64,000 nucleotides of DNA from an uncultured Francisellaceae bacterium (GTDB lineage: Bacteria; Pseudomonadota; Gammaproteobacteria; UBA6186; Azoamicaceae), in the NCBI GenBank assembly GCA_945956915.1, contig CAMFJH010000007.1, forward strand, positions 26,027 through 90,026. Direction: 5' to 3'. Made by a program: the position numbers and the translations under genes. Below are positions 17,420 through 26,864 of this stretch, piece by piece (positions within the stretch are counted from its first letter, which is position 1; each line of letters opens with the position of its first letter). A model generated the notes under the pieces. It was not told where the DNA came from, searched no databases, and saw only the letters and a program-made list of their open reading frames with translations.

Positions 17420-19729
17420 TTAAAATTCCGTCCAGTATTGTCTTTGATCGATTCGATATCGTGTGGGTTCGGGTAATATTTCTGAATTTTGTAAAATAAA
17501 TGTAACTGCACCATCATTAATAGTATTCAGTATTTTAATATTTGCTTGTTTATAGCGATCGATAATATTTTCCTTAGGATGGCCATATTGATTTTTATAC
17601 CCTACAGGAATTATCGCATACTCGGGTGAAACAGCTTGGATAAATTCTGGGCAAGAAGAAGTTTGGCTGCCATGATGAGGTACGATAAGTATATTAGATT
17701 TTATTTTTTCTCTTTCACGTAATATTATTTTTTTCTCACTTTTGGCTTCAATATCTCCTGTGATTAAAACACTTTGCTTGCCCGCTTGTACGCGTAATAC
17801 ACAAGAATGATCATTGCGTTTTTGAGTATGAGTGGTGTCTGGATGCACGATTTCAAAATGCACATCATCCCATTTCCATTGTTGCCCTACCCAACAGCTT
17901 TTAGTTTGTTTATGGGAGAATAATTCGGGTTCACTTGTTAGGATTTCAGATACTGTTAATTGCTTAAGAATGGAATCAGTTCCGCCCATATGATCATTAT
18001 CGCCATGGCTAATAATAAGTGTATCGATATGAGAACGCCCATGAGTAGCTAAAAAAGGCACTACCACACGATCTCCTGTATCAAAATGCGTATTTAATTT
18101 AGGCCCTGTGTCAAAAACCAGGGTATGATTTCGAGTTTCTATCACAGTAGAAAGCCCTTGTCCTACGTCTAATACTGTTAATCGAGCTGCACCTGTGGGT
18201 ATGCTAGACGATTGTATTAAAAATAAGGGTAATAACCAAAATATTCCAATAATTTTCCCTGGAAAGCCTTTAGGCGCTAATAGTAATAAAACACCTATTA
18301 AGGCTAAGCCCAAAGTCCAAGGGCTTGCTTCTGCATTCATCCAAGTAGCTGATGGCATACGATTTAAACATTCTAAAAGGGGCCAAAGCCAAGCCAACAA
18401 TTGTTCTGCAAGTTTTAAAACCCAATCACCAAAAGGAATGCTGCATACAGTTGCGAAAGCACCTATTAATGATAAGGGTACAACCAATAAACTTACCCAA
18501 GGAATAGCCAGTATATTGGCTATTGGAGAAATCAAGGACAGTTGCTGAAAAGCCGCAAGTGAAAAGGGTATCAGTCCTAAAAAAACTACCCATTGTGCCC
18601 TGCCCCACTTCCACCATAATCCCGTAGGATTTATACGACCACCCATGCCGTATAAAATAATACCCACTGCCCCAAAAGATAACCAAAAACCTACCGATAA
18701 AACAGAAATAGGATCCCATAGCAATATTAATCCTAAAGCCAAGCTATAGCTCTGCCAACCTGAAATAATTCGTTTAGTTAAAAAACCCAACATCAATAAA
18801 GCTACCATAACAACTGATCGTTGTGTTGGAATAGAAAACCCTGCTAATAATGCATACACCAAAGCTGTGCCTAACGCACCCACGGCTGCTATCCAAGGTG
18901 CTGGTATTCTAAGGTATTTACGCGGTAAACAGGACCAGAAAAACATCATGCATAAAAATGCAAAGCCTGCGACTAAGCCTACATGTAAGCCTGAAATCGC
19001 CATTAAATGTGCTGTGCCCGTGTTGCGAAAGACCGTCCATTGATCTTCTGTAATATCATCTTGAATCCCAACGACCAATGCCGTCACTAAGCCTCCCAAG
19101 GCACGTCCACTTAAGTGCTTTGATAAACACTCTCGAATCCATGCCCTTAAACGATCCAATGGATGACTGTACAAAGAATCTTCAAGTCTAAGCACTGGAT
19201 TGTTGATAATACTGCCTTTTGCATGTAAACGATTTTGAAAAAAATGACGCTCTGAATCAAAGCTACCGGGATTAGCATAGGATCGAGGTCTTTTTAATTT
19301 AACCGTGAATTGCCATTTTTCACCAACTTTAGGAGCAGTTTTAGTTTGCTTTCGATATTCATGCCAAGTTAGCAGCACACGTCCCGGATTTGCCCATCTT
19401 TGACTGTACTCAACCTCGAATTCAAAATTCGCAGTTTGATCCCTAATTTTAGGAATACTTACAATAGTCCCAATAATGCTTAAAGGCTTAGCTTCCAAAT
19501 TTTCAGGCAATTGTTTGGCATAATGCCAATGAACCTGCACACTAATCCATAAAAATCCTAGCAAAATAGATAGTACATAATGTAATTTCAATCTTGGCAA
19601 AAAAATAATCAGAAAAATGAATAGAATAATCAGGAAAAAGATACACCCTAATAATTCATTAGAAGGAATACGCGAAAAAAAATTTAAACTGCAAATCCCA
19701 ATTAAAAAACTAAGAACACAGAGTATCAT
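17420..19729 (-). CDS. comEC: DNA internalization-related competence protein ComEC/Rec2
   Basis: A 769-aa polytopic membrane protein that passes single-stranded DNA across the inner membrane in natural transformation. An N-terminal OB-like domain (DUF4131) is followed by the Competence helices with AISGLHVGL near 245-255, then a C-terminal metallo-beta-lactamase domain with SHGDNDHMGG near 573 and PHHGSQTSS. The start codon overlaps the stop of the upstream DUF559 gene by 4 bp, directly beside a repeat-bounded element. Confidence 0.95.
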   Translation of the reverse strand: MILCVLSFLIGICSLNFFSRIPSNELLGCIFFLIILFIFLIIFLPRLKLHYVLSILLGFLWISVQVHWHYAKQLPENLEAKPLSIIGTIVSIPKIRDQTANFEFEVEYSQRWANPGRVLLTWHEYRKQTKTAPKVGEKWQFTVKLKRPRSYANPGSFDSERHFFQNRLHAKGSIINNPVLRLEDSLYSHPLDRLRAWIRECLSKHLSGRALGGLVTALVVGIQDDITEDQWTVFRNTGTAHLMAISGLHVGLVAGFAFLCMMFFWSCLPRKYLRIPAPWIAAVGALGTALVYALLAGFSIPTQRSVVMVALLMLGFLTKRIISGWQSYSLALGLILLWDPISVLSVGFWLSFGAVGIILYGMGGRINPTGLWWKWGRAQWVVFLGLIPFSLAAFQQLSLISPIANILAIPWVSLLVVPLSLIGAFATVCSIPFGDWVLKLAEQLLAWLWPLLECLNRMPSATWMNAEASPWTLGLALIGVLLLLAPKGFPGKIIGIFWLLPLFLIQSSSIPTGAARLTVLDVGQGLSTVIETRNHTLVFDTGPKLNTHFDTGDRVVVPFLATHGRSHIDTLIISHGDNDHMGGTDSILKQLTVSEILTSEPELFSHKQTKSCWVGQQWKWDDVHFEIVHPDTTHTQKRNDHSCVLRVQAGKQSVLITGDIEAKSEKKIILREREKIKSNILIVPHHGSQTSSCPEFIQAVSPEYAIIPVGYKNQYGHPKENIIDRYKQANIKILNTINDGAVTFILQNSEILPEPTRYRIDQRQYWTEF

Positions 19730-20193
19730 GATTCATGCGGGTGAAAAATCCCCCGGCTAGCTGCGCTATCCACCCCCTTTTGAAAAAGTGGGTATTGTAC
19801 ATTGATGTCCGCTACGCTACCATCAATGGCCTTTTTTCTATTTTTTTTAATAAAATTTATCAGAATATCTCTGACATCTGGGGTATAATTTAAGACTTGT
19901 ATATTAGTAAAGCGTACTGTTTGAAGGTTTAATTCTTGTAAAAATTTATCTCTAAAATTATCTTGTTTTTGTATTTCTTGTTGTAAGTGATAATCCCCGT
20001 CCAGTTCAATGACCAAATTTACTGTGGGGGCATAAAAATCTAGAATATAAGATCCAATAATTTTTTGTCTATAAAATTGAACGTCTAATAATTGTTTACG
20101 CTTTACAATATTCCAAAGTATTTTTTCTGCTGGAGTCATATTTGAACGTAATTGACGTGCAGTGCTTTTTAAATGAGGATTATATAATCGCAT
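19726..20193 (-). CDS. DUF559 (Vsr-like) endonuclease-domain protein
   Basis: A 155-aa protein starting MRLYNPHLKSTARQLRSNM, with TPAEKILWNIVK, FYRQKIIGSYILDFYAP and LVIELDGDYH, the conserved DUF559 core. The D of ILDFY and E-x-D of VIELDGD match the PD-(D/E)XK/very-short-patch-repair fold. The last 35 or so residues (from AIDGSVADI onward) are encoded by the left arm of the flanking inverted repeat. Function is not established; the context suggests a small mobile or REP-like unit. Confidence 0.85.
   Translation of the reverse strand: MRLYNPHLKSTARQLRSNMTPAEKILWNIVKRKQLLDVQFYRQKIIGSYILDFYAPTVNLVIELDGDYHLQQEIQKQDNFRDKFLQELNLQTVRFTNIQVLNYTPDVRDILINFIKKNRKKAIDGSVADINVQYPLFQKGVDSAASRGIFHPHES
19743..19850 (+). 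repeat. Left inverted-repeat arm of the DUF559 element
   Basis: It begins GAAAAATCCCCCGGCTAGC and contains the sub-hairpin ATTGATG...CATCAAT. It codes for the C-terminus of the DUF559 protein on the minus strand. Confidence 0.75.
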
Positions 20194-20242
20194 TTCGAGT
20201 CAGGCTCCTTTTTTTTGAGATGCGAAATATGATATCACAGTA

Positions 20243-20350
20243 TTAAAAAAAAAGAAAAAAAGGTCATTAATGGTAGCGAAGCGGACATTAATGTACAATA
20301 CCCACTTTTTCAAAAGGGGGTGGATAGCGAAGCTAGCCGGGGGATTTTTC
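20243..20350 (-). repeat. Right inverted-repeat arm of the DUF559 element
   Basis: Read on the minus strand this arm starts GAAAAATCCCCCGGCTAGC, like the left arm. Its sub-hairpin reads ATTAATG...CATTAAT, a paired change relative to the left arm that keeps the stem. It is non-coding and lies 23 bp past the lolD stop. Confidence 0.75.
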
Positions 20351-20372
20351 CTTCAGACAGCTTGCTGTCTGT

Positions 20373-21068
20373 TTAAACTAATTGTCCGCCGTGTAGGTGT
20401 AGGGTTCGATCCATTTTGGAGGCGAGGTTGGGGTCATGGGTGACGATAATGATGCTTGTATTTTGTTCTCGATTGAGTGTTTGTAGGACATTGATGATGT
20501 GGAAGGCATTTTCATCATCCAGATTACCGGTGGGCTCATCGGCTAGGATGCAATCGGGATCATTGATGAGTGCGCGTGCGATTGCGACGCGTTGGCGTTC
20601 ACCGCCGGAGAGTTCTGCGGGTTTATGGTCAAAGCGATCTGCGAGTCCTACTTTTTCTAGTAGAGTGAGGGCACGTTCAGTAGCAATTTTGGGGTTGATA
20701 TTGGCTATCAATTGAGGCATGGCTACATTTTCGAGGGCTGTGAATTCTGGCAGAAGGTGATGAAATTGATAAATAAAGCCTATGGAGTGGTTGCGCATTT
20801 TCTCGAGTTCACGTTCGTGAAGTTCTTTTAGGTTATGTCCATTTAGGAGTACTTCACCGGAGGTAGGCAAATCCAATCCACCGAGTAGTTGTAGTAAGGT
20901 TGTTTTACCGGAGCCTGAACGTCCCATAATTGCGACTTGTTCACCGGCTTTTAATTGAAATGCGATATTATTTAATACTTTAATACGAGTGTTTGAGTCT
21001 ATATAGTCTTTACAGACTGCGTGGCACTCTAGAACAAGCTCGGGCTTATGATTTTGTTCTTTATTCAT
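20373..21068 (-). CDS. lolD: Lipoprotein-releasing ABC transporter ATPase LolD
   Basis: A 231-aa ATPase that powers LolCE release of outer-membrane lipoproteins to LolA. Walker A GRSGSGKTT (49-57), signature LSGGERQRVA, Walker B CILADEPTGNLD and H-loop IVTHD are visible. The start overlaps the lolC/E stop by 8 bp, so the two are cotranslated. Confidence 0.95.
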   Translation of the reverse strand: MNKEQNHKPELVLECHAVCKDYIDSNTRIKVLNNIAFQLKAGEQVAIMGRSGSGKTTLLQLLGGLDLPTSGEVLLNGHNLKELHERELEKMRNHSIGFIYQFHHLLPEFTALENVAMPQLIANINPKIATERALTLLEKVGLADRFDHKPAELSGGERQRVAIARALINDPDCILADEPTGNLDDENAFHIINVLQTLNREQNTSIIIVTHDPNLASKMDRTLHLHGGQLV

Positions 21069-22347
21069 ATCGGAGGGCCTCTGCGGGTTGAATGCGTGCT
21101 GCCCGCCATGCAGGATAGAGGGTGGCTAGTAAGCACATAATCAAAGTAAAAGCGGCGATACTGATGACATCGACTGTATGTACTTCGGAGGGTAAAGAGC
21201 TTACGTAATAGAAATTTTGATCGATCAATTGAATATCGAAGAATTTTTGAATCGCATCTACCCAGGCGGTGATATTGAAAGATAACGCTAAACCAAAAAC
21301 AACTCCCATAGCCGTGCCTAAGACACCAATGACAGAACCTTGAACCATAAAGATGCCCATAATTGCTCTAGGGCTTGCACCTAAGGTTCGTAATATCGCG
21401 ATATCTTTTCTTTTATCGGTGACCATCATGACCAGGCTTGAAACGAGATTAAAGCCCGCAACTGCAATCATCAAGAGTAATATAAAAGTCATGACTGTTT
21501 TTTCCATACGGAGTACTTGGAAAAAATCACCAAAATCTTGTGTCCAGTCTGTTACCCAGTATCGAGGCTGGTTGGGAATATGTTGTAGATTTTGATATAA
21601 ATCTTTTGAGATATTGGCCACATCCATTTCGTTATAGACTTTTAATTGTATAGCGCTCACATTGCCTTGCATACGGAATAATTTATCTGCATCTTGCAGG
21701 TTAATAAAAACAACAGAACTGTCTTGGGCTTGATTGATTTTAGAAATACCCACCAAAGTAAAGCGTTTAATCCTTGGAGAAAGTCCTGCGGGTGTGACTG
21801 TTGTATCGGTAGTGATAAGGCTGATTTTATCGCCTATGGTTATGCCTAAGCTATTGGCCAGTGTCGATCCTATAATGATTCCAAACTCCCCTGCTTTTAA
21901 AGCTTGGAGCTTGCCTTCAGTAATATGATCATTTAAAGGATAAACAGCATTAATATGTTCGGGATCAATCCCTTTAACCATTACCCCTTGTAGCCGACTA
22001 TTGTAAGCGCTTGAGAGCATGCCTTGATCGATGATAAAGGGTGCAGCACCGAGCACCTTGGGATATTCCTTGAGCTTTTGACTGAGGGCATTCCAGTTGT
22101 TATGAGTGATTGTGCCTTCTGCACTTCGCAAAACGATATGAGGGGTGCCTTTAAGCATATGGCTTCGAATTTCTTTGCCAAAACCGTTCATAACGGATAA
22201 AACGGTGATTAATACAGTAACACCCAGGGCTAAGCCCAGCATAGAGGTTAGGGAAATAAAGGAGATGAAATGATTTTTTCCCTTTACTCGGGTATAGCGG
22301 TGTCCAATAAAAGCAAAAAAAGGTCTAAACATATTCAGGAATTTCAA
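21061..22347 (-). CDS. lolC: Lipoprotein-releasing permease LolC/LolE type
   Basis: A 428-aa inner-membrane permease with one N-terminal TM (about 27-47), a large periplasmic MacB-like domain and three C-terminal TMs (near 277-300, 325-350 and 390-410). KGKNHFISFISLTSMLGLALGV and RKDIAILRTLGASPRAIM are conserved in LolC/E. Only one permease gene is present here, so the complex is probably a LolF-type single-permease version or the second gene lies elsewhere. Confidence 0.9.
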   Translation of the reverse strand: MKFLNMFRPFFAFIGHRYTRVKGKNHFISFISLTSMLGLALGVTVLITVLSVMNGFGKEIRSHMLKGTPHIVLRSAEGTITHNNWNALSQKLKEYPKVLGAAPFIIDQGMLSSAYNSRLQGVMVKGIDPEHINAVYPLNDHITEGKLQALKAGEFGIIIGSTLANSLGITIGDKISLITTDTTVTPAGLSPRIKRFTLVGISKINQAQDSSVVFINLQDADKLFRMQGNVSAIQLKVYNEMDVANISKDLYQNLQHIPNQPRYWVTDWTQDFGDFFQVLRMEKTVMTFILLLMIAVAGFNLVSSLVMMVTDKRKDIAILRTLGASPRAIMGIFMVQGSVIGVLGTAMGVVFGLALSFNITAWVDAIQKFFDIQLIDQNFYYVSSLPSEVHTVDVISIAAFTLIMCLLATLYPAWRAARIQPAEALRYE

Positions 22348-22490
22348 TAAGCTAGTTGTTTATTATTCTGGCCTATTTCCATGTTGAAGTCAAACTATAA
22401 AATAATTCAGCCAGTCAACTTTTTTGATGTGGCTTTTTTTTACTATACTCAACTTATCTTTTTATTTTACTTATTTTACAAGGAGATGAT

Positions 22491-23552
22491 ATGACAAGTA
22501 CAAGTGTAAAATTTAGCCTCGGGACTACGTTCTTATCTGCTTTTATAATAGGCATATTGCCTGTGCAACACGTAGATGCTTGTACGCGTATCTTTTGGAA
22601 TGACAATAAATTAAGTGCTGTGGTTAGCCGAACGATGGATTGGCCACAAAGCACCGATCCTGTACTTACTTTATTTCCGCGTGGCATAACGCGAGATGGC
22701 GGTAATTTGGGCGGCAAGCAAGTAGTGGAAAAAAATCCATTAAAATGGACTTCTAAATATGCTAGCTTGGTTACCACTATTTATGGTGTAGGCACGGCAG
22801 ATGGATTAAACGAAAAAGGCTTAGGCGCACATATCTTATTCTTCACACCTGCAGACTTTGGTGCTAGAGATGAATCAAAACCAGGATTGAATGGGGCTCT
22901 TTGGGCACAATATGTTTTAGACAATGCAACAACTGTGCAAGAAGCACTGGATTTATTAGAAAAAGTACAAATCACAGAAACAGAAGCTAGAGGCACAAAA
23001 ACCACCATACATTTAGCAATAGAAGATGCACAAGGCGATTCGGCGATTATTGAATACATCAATGGTAAACCCGTCATTTATCATGGCCGGCAATATAACA
23101 TTTTAACCAATGATCCAAGTTATGACACACAGCTTTCATCTTTGAAAAAATTAGATTTTTCTAAACCCAGTAGCGATACGCCTATACCTGGTAACGTAAG
23201 CTCTCCCGATCGTTTCCAACGTGCGTCTTATTTTTTACCTTTATTACCAGAACCTAAAACAGAAGGTGAAGCTATAGCAGGTATTTTAGCCATAGCACGT
23301 AATGTTTCTGTTCCTTTTGGCGCGCCCTATAAAAACTTTGGTGTTTATAATACAGAATACAGAACAGCAGCCGATCTAACGAATAAACGTTACTTTTTTG
23401 AATTAACGACTACACCCAATGTAGTATGGGTAGATATGGATAAGTTTAAGTTGACGAAGGATTCTCCAGTCATGACACTTACACCGGGTAATATTGCATT
23501 ATCAGGTGAAGTGTCTGGAAAATTTGTGAAAGCCAATAAAGCCCCTTTTTAA
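22491..23552 (+). CDS. Linear amide C-N hydrolase, choloylglycine hydrolase / penicillin V acylase family
   Basis: A 353-aa Ntn hydrolase. A signal peptide ends at VDA, exposing the catalytic Cys31 (ACTRIFW) as the N-terminal nucleophile; downstream family residues include the SRTMDWP Arg and Asp and the YGVGTADGLNEKGLGAH strand. Family members hydrolyse bile-salt amides, penicillin V or N-acyl-homoserine lactones; the substrate here cannot be told. An AAGGAG ribosome site precedes ATG. It converges on the next gene with a 4-bp overlap. Confidence 0.9.
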   Translation: MTSTSVKFSLGTTFLSAFIIGILPVQHVDACTRIFWNDNKLSAVVSRTMDWPQSTDPVLTLFPRGITRDGGNLGGKQVVEKNPLKWTSKYASLVTTIYGVGTADGLNEKGLGAHILFFTPADFGARDESKPGLNGALWAQYVLDNATTVQEALDLLEKVQITETEARGTKTTIHLAIEDAQGDSAIIEYINGKPVIYHGRQYNILTNDPSYDTQLSSLKKLDFSKPSSDTPIPGNVSSPDRFQRASYFLPLLPEPKTEGEAIAGILAIARNVSVPFGAPYKNFGVYNTEYRTAADLTNKRYFFELTTTPNVVWVDMDKFKLTKDSPVMTLTPGNIALSGEVSGKFVKANKAPF

Positions 23553-24562
23553 TGATTATTATTGGCGCGTCTGCGAGATCGTTGTTGATCAGGCTGAGGT
23601 TGTTGCTGCTGAGCATGTGAAACTTGTGGCTGCACCGGTGGAACCCGTTCAGCAGGCTGAGCTTGAATTTGCTGCTGATTGCCATTAGCTTGAGTAGCAG
23701 CCATTGCCTGAGCAGCAGCCAGTTGCTGTGCTTGATTAGCCTGAACACTTCCATTAACGGGTTCGTTAGTCTTAGTTTTATTTTCATCTCCTGCAAACAT
23801 TGTCGCAAAGCCCATAAAAAATTTAAAAACGGGAGCTAAGAAAGAAAAGAAAGATTTAATGGATCCTAGCCATGAGTTGCTGGCATCAGCATTTGAAGTA
23901 TTCGGAAATATTTTTTCAAACATGCTCTCGAATGAACTAAATAAAGTATTTATTTTCTGCTCAAAAGGATTATTCCTAGCCGGTGCTGGGCGATTTGAGC
24001 ATGAATTGTTGTAGGCATTTAAGTCCATGTTATCCGGTAATTGAAAAGAATAGTGCCCAGTATTTTGAGCTGTAGGCATCCATAACTTCAAGCGAGCAGC
24101 AGGAGAAGAATGATACAGGCCATTATTACACACTGCAAGCTGATCAATCTCGCAGTTTCCAACATAAGATTCCACATTGATATGAAAATAATACCCTAAA
24201 AGCCCCAATTCTTCATCGCTGACTGGTGTATTAGGTGGTAGTGTATTGCGTGGTTGGCCATTGAAACGAGGTAATGACCTTCTTGCGCTGATGGTTCGAT
24301 ATGCCTCTGTATAAACTTCGCGTAAGACAGGACTGAACTTTCGTTCTCTTTGTCTAGGTGTTAAAGTAGTTAATTCACTTAACATCTCATCCCAGGTATA
24401 ATGAGCACCATGTTCCCTTTTAAAAGCCGCTAATAAAGATTGGTTAGCACTAGAATTTTCATCAAGTCTGCAGCTTGCTAACACGTGGGTTAAGCAATTT
24501 AAGCCACAATCATTGTTAAGGCCACCGGCCTCTACTTTACGTGCTGGATTAAAACCTGGCAT
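23549..24562 (-). CDS. Putative papain-fold cysteine protease / deubiquitinase-like protein, possible effector
   Basis: A 337-aa protein without a signal peptide. Residues 14-28 (GLNNDCGLNCLTHVL) look like the catalytic-Cys helix of papain-fold deubiquitinases (Josephin/OTU), with C19 as the candidate nucleophile. A downstream strand NTGHYSFQLP places H170 where the catalytic His is expected. A hydrophobic stretch (about residues 232-255) and a Gln/Pro/Ala-rich tail of about 70 residues ending in an Arg/Asn cluster follow. The layout suits an exported host-directed protein. The family assignment rests on motif order and is not certain. Confidence 0.55.
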   Translation of the reverse strand: MPGFNPARKVEAGGLNNDCGLNCLTHVLASCRLDENSSANQSLLAAFKREHGAHYTWDEMLSELTTLTPRQRERKFSPVLREVYTEAYRTISARRSLPRFNGQPRNTLPPNTPVSDEELGLLGYYFHINVESYVGNCEIDQLAVCNNGLYHSSPAARLKLWMPTAQNTGHYSFQLPDNMDLNAYNNSCSNRPAPARNNPFEQKINTLFSSFESMFEKIFPNTSNADASNSWLGSIKSFFSFLAPVFKFFMGFATMFAGDENKTKTNEPVNGSVQANQAQQLAAAQAMAATQANGNQQQIQAQPAERVPPVQPQVSHAQQQQPQPDQQRSRRRANNNH

Positions 24563-24722
24563 ATGGATTACCTCATAAAAAATATTAAGTTATAGAATTG
24601 TCTCATTAGAACATATTCGCTTATAACAGTCAATAGTTATTTAACTCAAGTTGTACCCCCCTAGGCCGAAATGCCTTATAGACCGTTCATTTACTGCAAT
24701 ATAGTGTAGGTGTATATAAACT

Positions 24723-25622
24723 ATGTCAAGTACAGACAATCCAGATGCTGATACCCTTAAAGATAAATTCCAGAATCAGGAACAGGAAGAATTACGCAAT
24801 CCAACGGATATGTATTTGCGTGAGATTGGTGCAGCTCCCCTCTTATCTAAGGAAGAAGAAATATATTATGCTCGCCTTGCATTAAAAGGAGATGAAAAAG
24901 CCAGCCATCGCCTAATAACCAGTAATTTGCGTTTGGTCGTTAAAATTGCTCGTCGCTATTTACGTTGTGGCATGCCGATTTTAGATCTAATCGCTGAAGG
25001 TAACTTAGGCTTAATTCGTGCTGTCGAAAAATTTAACCCCGAATTAGGATTTAGATTTTCAACTTATGGTGCTTGGTGGATCCAACAAACCATAGAACGG
25101 GCTATTATGAATCAAAATCGTACCATACGGTTGCCTGTTCATATTATGAAAAGAGTTAATCAATGCCTAAAAACACGTAGAATATTAGCCAAAAATTTGG
25201 ATCATGAGCCCACTGTAGAGGAAATAGCGAAGAGTTCTGGGGGCGAATTGTCCGAAATACAAAAATTGATGATCTTAAATGAGCGTGTGGTATCCATGGA
25301 CAACCCAATTTCGGCTGAAATCAACAAACCTATGGTTGATATGTTAGCCGCTAATGAAAGAGATGATCCCTTTTATCACCTGACACAATCAAAACTAAAA
25401 ACTAAGCTTACACACTGGTTATCCCATTTAAGTGCTAAGCAACGTGCGGTTGTAGAACGTAGGTATGGGTTAAATGGGCATCACCAAATGACCCTTAATA
25501 AAACGGGTTCTGACGTGGGTCTTACAAAGGAAAGAGTTAGGCAACTGCAGTCTGATGCGCTTAAAACTTTGAAAATCTTAATTCAAAAACAAGGTAATGA
25601 TTTGAATACACTCTTGGGTTAA
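24723..25622 (+). CDS. rpoS: RNA polymerase sigma factor RpoS
   Basis: A 299-aa stationary-phase/stress sigma factor. Region 1.2 TDMYLREIGAAPLLSKEEE, region 2 with NLRLVVKIARRY, DLIAEGNLGLIRAVEKF and FSTYGAWWIQQTIERA, region 3 NRTIRLPVHI, and region 4 VGLTKERVRQLQ match RpoS rather than RpoH or RpoD. The usual upstream nlpD is absent. The ribosome site is weak (AGGTG about 12 nt upstream). rmuC starts 14 bp after its stop, so the two may be cotranscribed. Confidence 0.9.
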   Translation: MSSTDNPDADTLKDKFQNQEQEELRNPTDMYLREIGAAPLLSKEEEIYYARLALKGDEKASHRLITSNLRLVVKIARRYLRCGMPILDLIAEGNLGLIRAVEKFNPELGFRFSTYGAWWIQQTIERAIMNQNRTIRLPVHIMKRVNQCLKTRRILAKNLDHEPTVEEIAKSSGGELSEIQKLMILNERVVSMDNPISAEINKPMVDMLAANERDDPFYHLTQSKLKTKLTHWLSHLSAKQRAVVERRYGLNGHHQMTLNKTGSDVGLTKERVRQLQSDALKTLKILIQKQGNDLNTLLG

Positions 25623-25636
25623 GGTATTATGGGTCT

Positions 25637-26818
25637 ATGACTTTAATATCCAGTTTCTCAAGGGTTTCAGAATTCTTCAGCTTACATACCACAGCTTTGC
25701 TCAGTGTGGGCTTTGTGGCTTCCATCGTCATTTTAGGTGCATTTTTATTATTGTACATACATAAAAAACAATCCAATCTTAGCCTTGCTTATCTTCAAAA
25801 TATACAAAATCTAAAAGAAAATATGGTAGATAGAATCAGTGAATTAACCACAACGATGGAACGTCGTTTAGGTGAAAATTTACATCAATATACCCAACAA
25901 AATACCCAGGATACTGCTATTTTACAACAAGTAATTACACAAACATTGACACGCCATACCGAAGAAGTATCTTCTAGACTCAAAGAAATTAATCAACATG
26001 TAGAGCGTCGATTGTCAGAGGGCTTTGAAAAAACCACGGCAACGTTTACAGATATTGTAAAGCGCTTAGCGCTAATTGATGATGCTCAAAAAAAATTAAC
26101 AGAACTTTCTTCTAATGTGGTGAGTTTACAAGAAATTTTGGTAGATAAACGTTCAAGGGGAGCATTTGGAGAAGTTCAGCTTAAAAGCCTTATTCAAAAT
26201 ATACTGCCGCCGGATCATTTTAGTTTTCAACACAGTTTATCAAATGGAACACGAGCAGACTGCATGCTATTTTTACCAGAACCCACTGGAAATGTGGCCA
26301 TAGATTCTAAATTCCCCCTCGAAAATTATCAAACAATGACCAACTACCAAACGCAGGATGCTGATCGAAAAAAAGCGCAACAAAGCTTTAAAGCAGATAT
26401 TAAAAAGCATATTGGCGATATTGCCAGTAAATATATTATTCCAGGGGAAACGGCTGAAGGCGCTATTTTGTTTATTCCTGCAGAAGCTGTTTTTGCAGAA
26501 ATTCATGCGCATTTTCCGGAATTGGTAGAGTTAGCACAGCGCTCTAACGTATGGATGGCCTCCCCTACCACTATGATGGCTATTTTAACCACGGCTCGAG
26601 CTGTCTTAAAAGATTCTGCCACTAAAAAACATATTCATGTTATACAGCAACATTTAAGAGAATTATCAGAAGATTTTGGTCGTTTCGAGATCCGCATGAA
26701 CCAATTGGCCAAGCACATTGACCAAGCACATCATGATGTTCAGCAAGTCCATACCTCTGCTAAGAAAATAACCTCAAGATTTATGCAAATCGAACAAGCG
26801 GAAACCAGCGTATTATAA
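25637..26818 (+). CDS. rmuC: DNA recombination protein RmuC
   Basis: A 393-aa protein with an N-terminal TM helix (about residues 17-42), a long coiled coil (45-165) and the RmuC nuclease-like domain (RGAFGEVQLKSLIQNILP, DSKFPLENY, AVFAEIHAHFPEL, SPTTMMAIL). RmuC restrains inversion events at inverted repeats. Directly downstream of rpoS. Confidence 0.93.
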   Translation: MTLISSFSRVSEFFSLHTTALLSVGFVASIVILGAFLLLYIHKKQSNLSLAYLQNIQNLKENMVDRISELTTTMERRLGENLHQYTQQNTQDTAILQQVITQTLTRHTEEVSSRLKEINQHVERRLSEGFEKTTATFTDIVKRLALIDDAQKKLTELSSNVVSLQEILVDKRSRGAFGEVQLKSLIQNILPPDHFSFQHSLSNGTRADCMLFLPEPTGNVAIDSKFPLENYQTMTNYQTQDADRKKAQQSFKADIKKHIGDIASKYIIPGETAEGAILFIPAEAVFAEIHAHFPELVELAQRSNVWMASPTTMMAILTTARAVLKDSATKKHIHVIQQHLRELSEDFGRFEIRMNQLAKHIDQAHHDVQQVHTSAKKITSRFMQIEQAETSVL

Positions 26819-26864
26819 AGTCTAAACCTTTTACGAGGCTTAAAATTTAAGCTATACATTAAAT

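Larger units (their letters stand above)
19743..20350. mobile_element. Repeat-bounded DUF559 element
   Basis: Two inverted arms of about 108 bp (19743-19850 and 20243-20350) with only a handful of differences enclose the DUF559 gene. The outer ends GAAAAATCCCCCGG match exactly. It sits between lolD and comEC. No transposase is present, so movement would depend on the encoded nuclease or on recombination. The element status is inferred from the structure. Confidence 0.65.

Noticed and set aside
22444..22449. TATACT upstream of the Ntn amidase as a full promoter
   Set aside because: No -35 at suitable spacing (TTGATG is only 14 bp away), so only a bare -10-like match can be claimed.
24723..25622. 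Annotation of this sigma factor as RpoH
   Set aside because: Region 1.2 (YLREIGAAPLLSKEEE) and region 2 (DLIAEGNLGLIRAVEKF, FSTYGAWWIQQTIERAI) match RpoS; RpoH-specific boxes are absent.
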